Shown here piece by piece: positions 9,123 to 19,094 of a stretch of DNA of 64,000 nt. The stretch lies in NCBI GenBank assembly GCA_030323885.1, contig CM059198.1, positions 7,772,086 to 7,836,085 of the forward strand, in the 5' to 3' direction. How positions within the stretch are numbered: position 1 is the first letter of the stretch; every line of letters starts with the position of its first letter. The translations under genes and the position numbers were made by a program. The notes under the pieces were generated by a model. It did no database searches. It had not been told where the DNA came from and saw only the letters and a program-made list of their open reading frames with translations. The DNA is from Branchipolynoe longqiensis (taxonomy: Eukaryota > Annelida > Polychaeta > Phyllodocida > Polynoidae).

Positions 9123-9465
9123 ATTGTTTGTTTGTTGTTGTTTTACGCCCTAGCAACATTTAAGGTTATATCAGGACGGGTACCGGTTTGTGACAGTGTG
9201 CATTCATGAGAACTTTATAGTCCTGCCCCACTGGAATACCAGGCCACCAGCACCATTACCTGATATCCCACTCAGTCACATTATCCTGACACTGAGCCAA
9301 CCAGTCCTTGTCCTATCCTAATAATGACTAGCGCCAGGCTAGGAAGCAACAAGTAAACAATTTTAAGTCATTAATTTGACTCGACCAGGGATCGAACCCA
9401 CGACCCCATGATCTACCAACACGGGAGACGGATGCTCTAACTCATTCGGCCATCCCGTCTGGTCT
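9123..9465 (-). mobile_element. SINE-A, complete copy
   Basis: The full minus-strand unit runs from (GTTT)n/'gttgttgttttacgccctag' through 'cactcagtcacattatcctg' to the tRNA-like head with 'gggatcgaacccacgacccc' (B box) and 'aactcattcggccatcccgt' (A-box side). The head resembles a Pol III tRNA promoter. It is too diverged to be a working tRNA. Confidence 0.85.
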
Positions 9466-9504
9466 CCTGCACAATATGAAGATACCCAGTGTACTCACTG
9501 ATTC

Positions 9505-9580
9505 CATAATCCATTTAACGTCCAATAGCCGATGATGAAAATCAATGCGCTCTGGAGTTGTCATTAAATAAAACAAGCAG
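9505..9580 (+). mobile_element. SINE-B 3' tail fragment
   Basis: The bases 'ccaatagccgatgatgaaaa' and 'ttaaataaaacaagc' match the 3' end of SINE-B. The 5' part is absent. Confidence 0.7.
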
Positions 9581-9889
9581 GTTTCAATCCGACATCCTCC
9601 TCTGGTGTGAGATCATATGTCTTGAGAATGAATGAAGTTTAATTTGTCAGTAAATGAAAGGAACCTTGCCTGATAGTCGGGCTAGGCCTAATTCCAGATA
9701 TGTCCTTCTAAAATAGCCCTCAACTTATGCGTGAAGTTGACTTATGGTTGCGTATGTACGGTAAGGAGAGGGGTGGTGTTGCACTGATCTATGAAGCGAA
9801 TTGGCTGGGCAGGATATATGTGTTTAACATGGCTACTGAAAGATAACTAGGTCATTTTGCTGGAACTATTGGCTGGAAGATCCCTGTAT

Positions 9890-10380
9890 TTGTGTGAGGC
9901 GGGTGCGTGTGTGTTGGGGTGTTGGAGGAGGAAGGAGGGGAGGTGCGAGGGAGAGACTGGCGGAGGGGAGGGCAGAGTGATCGCAGGAGAAGGTGAAGGA
10001 GGGCCGGGGAGGGCATGGGAGGAGAAAGGGAGGGCAGTGAGGATGAGGGATCGTGAGGGTGGGTGAGGGAAGGTAAAGTAGGGTGAGAGATTGTGAAGGA
10101 AGGCCATGGACGGTGAGGGAGGGTGTGGAGGGCGGGGATGGCAGATGAGGGACAGGGTGGGAAGTGGAGGGCGTGGGAGGGGAAGAGAGGGTGAGGAAAG
10201 ACCCCGGAAGGCGGGGGGAGGGCAGGAGATGGTGGGGGACGGGCGGGGAGCTCGGCGGACTGCCGAGGAGGGCGGGGATGGGCTGTAGAGGCCGGGGGAG
10301 GGCAGGCGACGGGGAGGGAGGGCGGGGTAAATAATGCGGGATATCGTGGAAAGATGGAGGAAGGCGGGCCAGGGTGACCT
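9890..10380 (+). repeat. G-rich, purine-biased low-complexity tract
   Basis: About 0.5 kb of GGGAGGGCGGGG-like sequence with very few pyrimidines on the plus strand. There are many runs of three or more G, so G-quadruplex formation is plausible. The open frames on both strands (for example 9852-10496 minus, Pro/Ser-rich) follow from composition. Confidence 0.8.
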
Positions 10381-10384
10381 ACGT

Positions 10385-11405
10385 GTATAAAGGATTTTCT
10401 GTTTAGAATTATATATTGGCAGGAAGCATCTTTATTCTTGAATGACAGTGTGGGGACAATGTTATGTAAACTAAAAAGCAAGGATGCCATACTCACAGTG
10501 TGACATGATATAGACTATGGAAAAGTCCTCTGGGTAGTCCTAGCATGTGCCACTGCAGTGGAAGGAGGGGCTGTGTTCTAGGGGAAACTGTCCAAGGGGT
10601 GGACATTTCCTATATGTAGTTCTAAGCATGTACCATCGCCAAGGAAGGGACGTTCTTGGTCTATATATAAGGATATATATATGAATGTAACTGTATGCAA
10701 CTGCTGGTTCACCCCTGTGACCATAAGGGAGGCCCAACTTCAGCCTCATTTCCATATACACTCAGGGCGGCACCTGCAGCTGAGTAGGGTGGTAGCCACC
10801 TCCACTGGGGGGTTGGCTCCCACCCCAGCTCTGGGGCCACCTGATTGGCTGACTGTGGGACTGCTCAGTCACCTGCACTGCCTTGACCATCTGACCACAC
10901 GAGATGCACGAGATGCACAGGATTATGTAAATTAAGGACCGATGTTCCAGTCACACTGGGTACCGGCACTCTAGTCCTGGCTCTTGAGTGAAGCACACAT
11001 ACTTTTGAGCAGGAACCCCAGACACTTTGTCTGATGCTACCTAAATTCACCTATTCATATTGAGTGTATCCACAGCCATAGTACTCCTGTCCCATGGGCT
11101 GTGGGCACTGCTTAAGTATACAGGCTAAAGTGATAATGAGAACTAGTGTGGACAGAAGGTAAGGAGTGAGGGTGCTAGGTCACATGTAGGGGAATGGACA
11201 GGAGTTGCTGCCAATGAAGCACAACTTATTCAGTGTTCATTTGTGTGACTAGTTTCCTCTTTTCAGTACTGATTCATGAGTTGGTTTGATTAGGCTAATT
11301 GCATCACAGGTGATATGAAGGGGAGAGTTTTGTAGTATCATGGGGTGCTCACAGCGGCCGAGCAACTCTGTGTTTCTATATATGGATGGGGAGGCTAGGG
11401 AGGGC
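10385..11405. other. Unassigned DNA
   Basis: About 1 kb without a recognised family. A TATA-like stretch ('tctatatataaggatatata') at about 10660-10680 recalls the LTR promoter region, but the TG/CA ends of that family were not found here. No credible coding frame is seen. Confidence 0.4.
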
Positions 11406-11407
11406 GA

Positions 11408-12215
11408 GATTGATTGATTGATTGGTGGTTGCTTTACGCCGTGTCGGCAGCATAGGCCATATTCACGGCGAGAAATGTTTGTTTTTTGTTCAAACCATCG
11501 CTTTTACATGTAAAAGCAGACAATCAATTATGTGCCAATAGACACTGATTAAATTAGAAAGCTCACAATCATATATTTGTGGTCAAGGGAAACAAATTCC
11601 CATAGAAAAAGAAAAGTTTTATTAATAATTGATAGAATCCATTTAGTAAACTATATAAGGTGGTACAGTCCAGCTGCCCTCAAAAAGGCTAAAATGTTTT
11701 CCTGTTTTACCTTAGTAAAAAGGTCATGCATACTGCCTGCAGTGTAGAACCGTTGGCGCAGGGCCAAAAAATCAACGCAACTTAGTAAAATGTGTTTGAG
11801 TGTCAGTGGGGACTGACACCCAATACATTCAGGGGGAGGTTCCCCCTTGAGCAGAAAAGCATGTGTAAGCCACGAGTGGCCAACACGGCAGCGACTAAGG
11901 ACCACTTGGTCCCGCCGACCTCCCGCATGAGTCTGTGGTGGCTTTCCCACAGATGGTTCAATTTCTTTAAGTTTATTGATGTTTTCATCCCACTCATGTT
12001 GCCATTTGGATTTTATGTGGGTGGCTATTAGTGGTTTCAGATCAGAGTGAGGGATCAGACACGGTTCAAGATCACAGTTCAGGGCCTTCTTCGCAGCCCG
12101 ATCAGCTCGTTCGTTTCCTTGTATGCCAGCATGGCCAGGCACCCAGCACAGGTGGATATCATACCCATCCGTTGTCAGTTGGTTCATTTTTATAAATGAC
12201 CGGCGAGAGAGGATC
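11408..12215 (-). pseudogene. I-like LINE 3' end: RNase H plus CCHC motif
   Basis: On the minus strand the frame ends at 11651 and contains 'IHLCWVPGHAGIQGNERAD', the RNase HI tail with the final catalytic Asp in 'NERAD'. A C-terminal C-x2-C-x7-H-x4-C motif follows ('CIGCQSPLTLKHILLSC'). This pairing is characteristic of I/Nimb-type non-LTR retrotransposons, where RNase H follows the RT. The RT and endonuclease are missing and homology ends near 12215, so it is 5'-truncated. The 3' UTR (11650-11425) ends in a (TGAT/ATCA)n tail at 11410-11424, a common end for this class. The open frame runs on past the homology to 12490, but that part looks accidental. Related 3' ends lie at 29.3 and 52.3 kb. 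Confidence 0.8.
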
Positions 12216-12489
12216 AGGAAGAGAGATTGGCTGCCGAGGGCCAGAGAAGAGAAAGACGGAAGGAGGGAGGGGCATAGGGAGCATATGGATGGGGGCAACA
12301 TTATAACAAGAAGACTATCGGCGGGAAGGTACCCTACCCTATATCTGATACAGGTGACGTGGTTATCAGGGTTCCACTGGGCTATCTCGGGCTTGTCACC
12401 AGATTGCCGATGGTGGTGTTGGTGGGTCATGTGCCGACATTCCTGTGTGTGCCCTTCCTCCCCCCCCCCCTGTGCACACAACTCCAGCA

Positions 12490-12885
12490 CACAGGAATGT
12501 GCTATATAGTATAATGAGGGTATATTTTATATTGTGTCAAATGGGCTATATAGTGCAACTCTCAAATGTGCTATATAGTGGAACCATCCTATATAATGTC
12601 ATATATGTCCTAATAATAAAATGTCGTTCACAATGCCATCATCCTCTGTTACTGCACATGGCCTATATAGTGCAACTACCACATGTGCTATATAGTAACA
12701 CTATTAAATGTGATATATAGTGCAAGCATCCTATTGTATGTCAAATGTCCCAGATAGTGCTACTCTCAAATTTGTTATATTGAGCAACTATCACATGTTC
12801 TACATAGTGCACTCATCCTATGTTATATCAAATGTCCTATATAGTGCAACTATCAATTGTGTTATCTACAAGTAGTGCAAGTATC
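12490..12885 (+). repeat. Degenerate 'CTATATAGTGCAAC' minisatellite
   Basis: The motif 'gctatatagtgcaactatca' recurs about every 30 or 60 bases with drift, linked by 'aaatgt' and 'catcctatgt' spacers. It is non-coding. Confidence 0.75.
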
Positions 12886-13074
12886 CTGTGTGTCAATTAT
12901 CCGGCAATATGTCAATAATGTGAACAACACTCCTTTGCTCCATCATTACTAGAATTACAAATTGGAGTTTTTATCTGTCTTTGCAGCCCACCGGAAGTAG
13001 GATCACGGTTCAGAGAAATAAGCACACCGATCTAGGAATACCTAGAATTTAATACTCGGTCCTTCATGAGTATA

Positions 13075-13245
13075 TCGTGGGTTCGAATCCTGGTCGAGTC
13101 AAACCAATGTCTTAAAAATGTATATTTGTCACTTCTTAGCCAGGCAGTTGGCATTATTAGGATAGGGCAAGGAGTAGTGCAATGAGGAAGACCAATCGTC
13201 GGCGATTGAAATTTCCCCCTCTTAAACAAATAATGTACAACAACA
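13075..13245 (+). mobile_element. SINE-A-head variant with a different 3' end
   Basis: The first part matches SINE-A ('gggttcgaatcctggtcgag', 'ggcattattaggatagggca'). After 'caaggag' it switches to 'aatgaggaagaccaatcgtc', 'gattgaaatttcccc' and ends near 'aaacaaataatgtacaa'. The same chimera occurs at 48530-48690, so it is a subfamily and not a local rearrangement. Confidence 0.7.
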
Positions 13246-13344
13246 AAATATATATATCAGTGGAACTGAGAATGCCCATATTGCATCACCACGCCATCTG
13301 GTGGAGGAATCCTCACGCGCCTCAGTCTCCTAGCATGAGATGCC

Positions 13345-13683
13345 TTACGGTGCTCAGCATAATCCGATGGTTTTGAGTTTCAGTCATTTTTCTGAGATTA
13401 ATATATTAATTTGATCGTTATAATCTATGTTACTTTAGTTTGAAATAACTTATATTTTAAATGGCAAAGTTTTGAGATATTTGAAGTGTAAACATTTCAA
13501 ATTAGTTTTGGCAAGCCTGCCAACATTCTGATCCCCATAGGCTTCTATAGTAACAGGTTCTATCAAATTGACTCAGTGCTCTCTTCTATGTGGTGACACC
13601 CGCTTAATACATCAGTTTCTAAATTTGATATATAGAATCAAATCTAAAATGTCATGCTTCATCGGACTATGCAGCTTTAACAA
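13345..13683 (+). mobile_element. TTAA-family MITE
   Basis: It begins with a diverged end 'cagcataatccgatgg' and ends 'catcggactatgcagcttta'. Internal blocks 'ggcaagcctgccaacattct' and 'tagaatcaaatct' match the copy at 21-371. The left TTAA has become TTAC. Confidence 0.75.
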
Positions 13684-13867
13684 GGCAGACACCTAACCTC
13701 TGCTTGGAGAGTTGTGCTCGGTACCACGGTTTTCTGTGCCGTGCCTTAATTAATTGTGCTTAAACAATCCCCATTGTCGCAGACATGCCAGCTATAATTA
13801 ATAATAGGCAGCTCGCTGCATGAAATAACGAAGCGCTTTGACGCTATAATAAGTTCACATCCTATAC

Positions 13868-14372
13868 TAGACTAGGCATATATAGGTAGCCTACATATGC
13901 TACTAGACTAGGCCATATCTAGGTAGCCTAGATAGTATAGTATACTAGGCTCTATCTAGGTAACCTAGATAATCTACTAGACTAGGTCATATCTAGGTAG
14001 CCTAGATAGTCAACTAGAATAGGCCATATCTAGGTAGTGTAGATAGTCTAATAGACTAGGACATATCTAGTAACCTAGATAATCTTACTAGACTACGCCA
14101 TATCTAGGTGGCCTAGATAGTCTACTGGACTAGGCCATATCTAGGTAGCCTAGATAGTCTACTAGACTATACCCTATTTAGGTCGCCTAGATAGTCTACT
14201 AGACTAGGCCTTATCTAGGCAGCCTAGTTAGTCTAGTAGACTAGGCCCTATCTAGGTATCCTAGATAGTCTACTCTACTAGGCCCTATCTAGGTAGCCTA
14301 GATAGTCTACTAGACTAGGCCCTATATAGGTAGCCTAGATAGACTGCTAGACTAGGCCATATCTAGGTAGCC
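13868..14372. repeat. 37-38 bp minisatellite, about 13 copies
   Basis: The unit contains 'ctagactaggccatatctag' then 'gtagcctagatagtcta', and each unit is itself rich in CTAG palindromes. Copies differ by substitutions and short indels. A SINE-A starts directly at its right edge. Confidence 0.9.
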
Positions 14373-14373
14373 T

Positions 14374-14705
14374 ATGCACCGGGCGCAGTGGCCTAATCTG
14401 TAGAGCGTGGGACTCGCTTGCGGAAGGTCGGCAGGTAGGTTCCTGGTCGAACCAAACCAATAACTTAAAAATTGATACTTGCCCCTTCCTAGCCTGGTGT
14501 TCTGCATTAATAGGATATGGCAAGGACTGGTTCTCTCAGTGTCAGGATAATGTGACTGAGTGGGATATTGGGTCATGGTGCCGGCGGGCAGATTGCCCAG
14601 TCGGGAAGCACTATAAAGTAACCATGAATGCGGACTGTTCCAAGTCGGTACCCTTCATGATATGACCTTGGATGTTGCTAGGACGTAAAGCAAGAACAAA
14701 AGAAA
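14374..14705 (+). mobile_element. SINE-A, complete copy
   Basis: The head 'gcaccgggcgcagtggccta' with 'tagagcgtgggactcgcttg' gives the A-box side, and a degraded B box follows near 'ggtaggttcctggtcg'. The body and the tail 'tggatgttgctaggacgtaa' are present. Confidence 0.85.
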
Positions 14706-14774
14706 AACGGTAGCCTGGCTCGTCTACTGGGCTACGCCGAGCTCTGGCGGTCAGGCCTAGAGCCTGGACGCCAC

Positions 14775-14875
14775 AATAAACAGGTTATTATCGCCACAAG
14801 AAACAATACCATCTTTTGTTTGTGCGTCCAAGCCCAGACCTGTACAGGCGCTATTAGTCAGTCGTAGATTGGTTG
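14775..14875 (+). repeat. Unclassified dispersed repeat
   Basis: The stretch with 'cctgtacaggcgctattagt' and 'cagtcgtagattgg' occurs inverted at 21110-21210 ('actaatagcgcctgtacagg'). The family is unknown. Confidence 0.55.
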
Positions 14876-14884
14876 TTTTCGGAA

Positions 14885-15120
14885 TTTTAAGCACTGGCAA
14901 CATCTAACGTCATATCAGGACTGGTACCGATTTGTGACAGTCGCACACTCATGCCAACTTTATTGTGCTACTGCATTGGGAAATCAGGCCACCAACACCA
15001 TGACCCTATATAACACTCAGTCACATTATCCTGACCCTGAGCTAACCAGTCCTTCCCTTATCATATTAATACCAAGCATCAGGCTAGGAAGCGACAAGTA
15101 TAAATTCTCCATAATATAAG
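14885..15120 (-). mobile_element. SINE-A, head-truncated
   Basis: The minus-strand tail 'ctggcaacatctaacgtcat' and the block 'cactcagtcacattatcctg' are present. It ends near 'cgacaagtataaatt' without the tRNA-like head. Confidence 0.8.
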
Positions 15121-15334
15121 GGGACACTGAGCAGGAAGTGGGTCCAACCTGGCCGCTGGCAGACTCCGATGTTCTCTGAGTTTAAATATTCCTCATTTGA
15201 AAATTGGTCACATGCTGAAACTTTCCAAGAAGGTTATGTTTAGACTTCGAGACTCGATTCTGTCTAGTTGAATTCGTGTAGTAACCAAGTGGTCTGCTGG
15301 CTTGTGCTGCGTGTTAGACCTTTGCAGAAGAATA

Positions 15335-15846
15335 TACAGTATAACCCCGTTAAACCAAACTTGAAGGGACCCTAGCAATTTGTTTGGATTAACCGATCAT
15401 TGGTTTAACCGAGCTTTGGCTTCGAGTTTGACTTGCCTTTGGCAAAAACGCAGGTGCATTATGAATGCAATATACACTCTATGTGGACACTTTGGTTATT
15501 GTGTTTTATGTATATACAATCTAACCCCGTTAAACTGAACTCAGTTAAACCAAACGATCGATTAATCCAAACTTGTTTCGGCTGCCCGGAAAAATACTAC
15601 CATTTAGCATATACAAAAAGTCTCAGATGACCTTATAACCACATGGAAGTTTGGTTTAACCATACTGGGAGTGGCCTGGGGGCCCGACAATTTTGTTTGG
15701 ATTAACCGATAGTTTGGATTAACCGACTTTGGTTTAACCAACTTTTTTAGATGATAAATGGTAGCATTTTGCCAGGCCGCCGAAAAAAGTTTGGATTAAC
15801 CGATGGTTTGGTTTAACCGAGCTTGGTTTAACGGGGTTGTAGTGTA
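15335..15846. mobile_element. Tc1/mariner-like MITE with repeated subterminal motifs
   Basis: The termini are TACAGTATAACCCCGTTAAA and the inverted TTTAACGGGGTTGTAGTGTA, flanked by TA. The motif 'aaccccgttaaac' and its partner 'tttggattaaccgat' recur several times inside, including a near-terminal copy at about 15520. No transposase frame is seen. TA targets and such ends suggest mobilisation by a Tc1/mariner-type transposase. Confidence 0.75.
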
Positions 15847-15884
15847 TATGACATATTAAGTTCATTATCTAAATATTGGGCTGG

Positions 15885-15950
15885 GTGGTTGTTGGAGTTT
15901 TGCGTTCTGGCAACATCTAAGGTCATATCAGAACGGGTAAATATTGTGAG
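15885..15950 (-). mobile_element. SINE-A tail fragment
   Basis: It matches the minus-strand tail 'tctggcaacatctaaggtca' and 'tatcagaacgggta', then stops. Confidence 0.7.
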
Positions 15951-16099
15951 AAGGAAGGAAGCACATGACCCAGAGTAAAAGAAAAGGACATGAACCAGAA
16001 TTAGGGTAGGAGGTGGGGGGTGGGGGGGGGGGGGAGAGGGGAGGGGGTGGTTGTGGGAAGCTATAGAGGGTCGATGGCCCTAGCTGCATCATCCTAACA

Positions 16100-16925
16100 T
16101 GATTTGTTAGTTTGTTGTTGTTTTACGTCATAGCAACATCTAAGGTCATATCAGGAGGGGTACTGACTTGCGATAGTGGGCACTCATAGTGACTTTATAG
16201 TGCTGGCCCACTGGGAAGTCAGGCTGCTGCCACCATGATCTGATATCCCACTCAGTCACATTATCCTGACACTGAGCTAACCAGTCCTTGCCCTTATCTT
16301 ATTAATTGGAAAAGACGGAACAGTAATTGGAACAGTAATTATGGCTTTTTGTTTCAGGTTCTTTTCTCTTTTACATAGTCCTTTTATGTTGAGTCCAGAT
16401 TGAGGCTAGAGACACTATGACCTTCTTATTTGGTATTTTTCGTGGAGTGGGTGGGATGCCAATTTTACTAGCTGCGGTGTCATCTCCAGTCACCCGGTTT
16501 GAAGTGATCAAGTCTACAATGCGCAGTCACTTTTATAGCGAATTTAGTTTTGGCCGAAAGGCGGCATATAGGTGTAGTTTGATAATGCTATGACAGGTGG
16601 ATGAGCGGCGTCGCCCTTGTTTACGTATGGGGGCCTGCTTAGTGCCAGAAGACCCGCTAGTCGGCGTTAGGCGCACATATCTAAATTAGTGTTATCAGGA
16701 ACTGGTAGTTGGCAGCAATGTCAATGCGTCCTAAGTTACTGGCATGCGGATAGGCCTGGGTTTGTGTGTCCAAATACCCGCAATGCTTTAAGCATTAGGG
16801 ATAATGCGGAGCGCCTGGCTAGTACGCGACAAGTATCAAATTCATTGGTTTGACTCGACCGGGAACCGAATACCCGACCTTCCGCACGCGAGGCCCACGC
16901 TCTACCAGTTAGGCCACCGCGCCAA
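16100..16925 (-). mobile_element. SINE-A interrupted by about 0.5 kb
   Basis: Positions 16100-16308 carry the tail and centre and 16806-16925 the head ('accttccgcacgcgaggccc'). The break falls at 'ttattaat' / 'aatgcggagcgcct', where intact copies are continuous. The inserted 16309-16805 has no recognised family and no obvious terminal repeat. Confidence 0.75.
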
Positions 16926-17094
16926 CACCTCCATAATGTAAGCCAGTCTACACTAAATCAAATTACACGCTGATTGAGTAGCGGCATGTGGCCCATACAG
17001 ACTATGTGTCTATTCTAGGACAAGATTCATCAATCTGACTGATTTTAAGGGTGATGGCCATTAAAAACACTAAAGCCCCCACCGGGCAGATTAG

Positions 17095-17360
17095 GTGGAC
17101 TCTATCAGCGAAGCACCAGGCGTGATAACCGAATCGCTAGAACGCGGGCATCACGTGCGGAGGTTCGGGAGTTTGATTCCCGGTTGAGTCAAATCAATGA
17201 CTGATACTTATCGATTCCTAGCCAGGTCATGGTGCCACCGGTCTGATCCCCCAGTTGAGCGGCACTATACCGTTGCCATGTTTGCGCACTGTCACAAGTC
17301 AGTGCCAGTCCTGATATGACCTTAGATGTTGCTAGGACCTAAAACAATAACAATCAAACA
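17095..17360 (+). mobile_element. SINE-A with internal deletion
   Basis: The head ('gataaccgaatcgctagaac', 'gggagtttgattcccggttg') and the tail 'gatgttgctaggacctaaaa' are present. About 70 bases in the centre ('cgcttggcat...gagtgggatat') are missing. Confidence 0.75.
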
Positions 17361-17699
17361 GAAACCAAAAATCAGCGAAGCACTCTCAGATGAAGGTGAC
17401 CTGCACTATAATGAAACTTTAATAATTCAAAAAAATTCAAAAACAAGTAAAAGGACTAACATATATTTAAAAATGAAATGAAAGCATTTGCATTTTAATG
17501 TCCTCATTGGAGCCTTTCAAATAAGGTTCAGTCATGAACTTATTTAGGCTGAGCTGGTGCTGGTGCGCCTGCTCTATTATTACCAGCGACATGCCTGGGT
17601 GGTTCCCAAAGGATCCGCTAGGCGGAACTGGCCACTTCCGGTAGCCACGACATCGCAATTACCACCAGAAGGCTCCACCCATCAAGTTAGCAGGCTGCG
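17361..17699. other. No feature recognised
   Basis: Mixed AT-rich sequence. No repeat or coding signature is seen. Confidence 0.4.
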
Positions 17700-17870
17700 A
17701 TTGCTTGTTGGAGTTTTCCCTCCTGGCAACATCTAAGGTCATATCAAGATGGGTACCGACTTGTGACAGTGCGCAGTCATGGTGGCTTTATAGTGCTGCC
17801 CCACTGGCAGACCGGGCTGCCAGCACCATGACTTGATATCCCACTCAGTCACAGTATCCTAACAGCTGAG
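17700..17870 (-). mobile_element. SINE-A tail half
   Basis: It contains 'ctggcaacatctaaggtcat' and 'gatgggtaccgacttgtgac', and breaks near 'cacagtatcctaacagctga'. Confidence 0.75.
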
Positions 17871-17975
17871 TCATGGTGTTAGTGGCGTGGTACTACAGTG
17901 GGGCAGCTCTATAAATATAAAGTCGCCCGACCTGATATGAACTTAGATGTTGCTAGGACGTAAAATTCTTATAAG
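17871..17975 (+). mobile_element. SINE-A tail half, inverted to the preceding one
   Basis: It contains 'gagtcatggtgttagtggcg' and the tail 'gatgttgctaggacgtaaaa'. With 17700-17870 it forms an imperfect inverted repeat. Confidence 0.7.
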
Positions 17976-18004
17976 TAAAACCAACCAACCAACAATGTTG
18001 TGCT

Positions 18005-18460
18005 AATTTGACCCCTGATATCAAAATGATCTCCTTATTACATGATGCAGTAGATAAGATGACACCATTGGTACACAATAATAATGGCTTAATTGATTCA
18101 GTAAGTAAGTGTAATTTGATCCCAGCAAAGATACTGAAAAGAGGCACTCCAAGCCATCCCGGCCACTATGGTAGACCTATTCAACATCTCCTTTGAACAA
18201 GGGTGCTTTGTCTCAGCCTGGAAAATGCCAACCATCACCCCCATCCATAAAAACAGAGACAAGCAAAACATGGGAAACTACAGGCCGATAGCAATTCTAC
18301 AGACCTCAGGCAAACTCATTGAAGAAGTGTTCCATAGGCACATAAATGAACACATGGAAACAAATAATATACTAAATGAAAGACAATGGGGCTTCAAGAA
18401 ACTGCACTCCACATCAAAAACAATAGCAAGCCTAACAAATGACATACTGGCATCAATGAA
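18005..18460 (+). pseudogene. Non-LTR retrotransposon reverse transcriptase fragment
   Basis: The frame starting at about 18168 encodes 'MVDLFNISFEQGCFVSAWK' followed by 'PTITPIHKNRD' and 'NYRPIAILQTSGKL'. These are the N-terminal RT motifs (W-K-x4-P-I-x-K-x-G and NYRPI-S-L) of Jockey/CR1/L2-type LINEs. Upstream, 'NLIPAKILKR' at about 18115-18145 belongs to the same protein in another frame, so there is a frameshift. The catalytic box (FADD) lies beyond the surviving part. The fragment ends at 18460, where a U2 snRNA-like sequence starts. Confidence 0.75.
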
Positions 18461-18493
18461 TTTCGCTTCTCAGCCTATTGGCTAAGATCAAAG
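18461..18493 (+). ncRNA. U2 snRNA 5'-end fragment (pseudogene)
   Basis: The bases 'tcgcttctcagcctattggc' followed by 'taagatcaaag' match the first about 30 nucleotides of U2 spliceosomal RNA at all but two positions (known start AUCGCUUCUCGGCCUUUUGG, then CUAAGAUCAAG). The match stops before the branch-site recognition sequence GUAGUA, so it is not a functional U2 gene. It directly follows the LINE RT fragment. Confidence 0.7.
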
Positions 18494-18737
18494 CCTGTTG
18501 GTGCCGGTCGCTTGGTAAGAACCTAGAGGCGTTCCATTGGCACCATTTCCAATGAATATGTTCCAATGACATGGATGGCTCATATAAAACATAAATTGTT
18601 ATTTTTTGTTAAACGACCCCCCCCTCCCTGCCTGCGCAATAAAACATCAATTGTAAAAGAGTATGACACAAGCTTCTAAAAGCTTAATTTGGTGTTAATT
18701 AGATAAGTAATTAACCTGACATCATTCATCATACCCG
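18494..18737. other. Sequence downstream of the U2-like start, unassigned
   Basis: It contains 'gtgccggtcgcttggtaaga', a poly-C run near 18618 and an AT-rich stretch. It could be the body of a U2-headed SINE or unrelated flank. No second copy was noticed in the window. Confidence 0.35.
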
Positions 18738-19063
18738 GGAGCGGGACGTAGCTCAGGTGGTAGAGTGTCCACCTGGGTGATCCGATCGATCATCCTTAGT
18801 GGACACATTTGCAGTTTGGGTTATTTTCCGTTCCAACCAGTGGTCCACTAATGGTTCATCAAAGGCTGGGGTATGTGCTGTCCTGTCTGTGGGGAAAGTG
18901 CATATAAAAGACCCTTTGCTGCTTATCGGAAAGAGCAGCCTATGTGGTGCTGGCGGGTTTTCTGCAAAGAAATATTTCAGAATGACTATATGTTTGTCGT
19001 ACAATAGCCAATGATAAAAATCAATGTGCTCTAGAGGCGGCGTTAAATGAAACAAACCTTTTT
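18738..19063 (+). mobile_element. SINE-B, complete copy
   Basis: The head 'gcgggacgtagctcaggtgg' plus 'tagagtgtcc' is a clear tRNA-like A box. The blocks 'gaaagtgcatataaaagacc' and 'tgcttatcggaaagagcagc' and the tail 'gttaaatgaaacaaacc' are all present. Confidence 0.85.
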
Positions 19064-19094
19064 TCTTACATCATACCCAAACAGCTGATTCTCT

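Noticed and set aside
9852..10496. A 214-codon Pro/Ser-rich minus-strand frame
   Set aside because: It is composition-driven by the G-rich tract, with no domain.
11651..12490. The full 279-codon frame taken as one host gene
   Set aside because: Only the part up to about 12215 shows LINE RNase H/CCHC homology. The N-terminal stretch is unrelated read-through.
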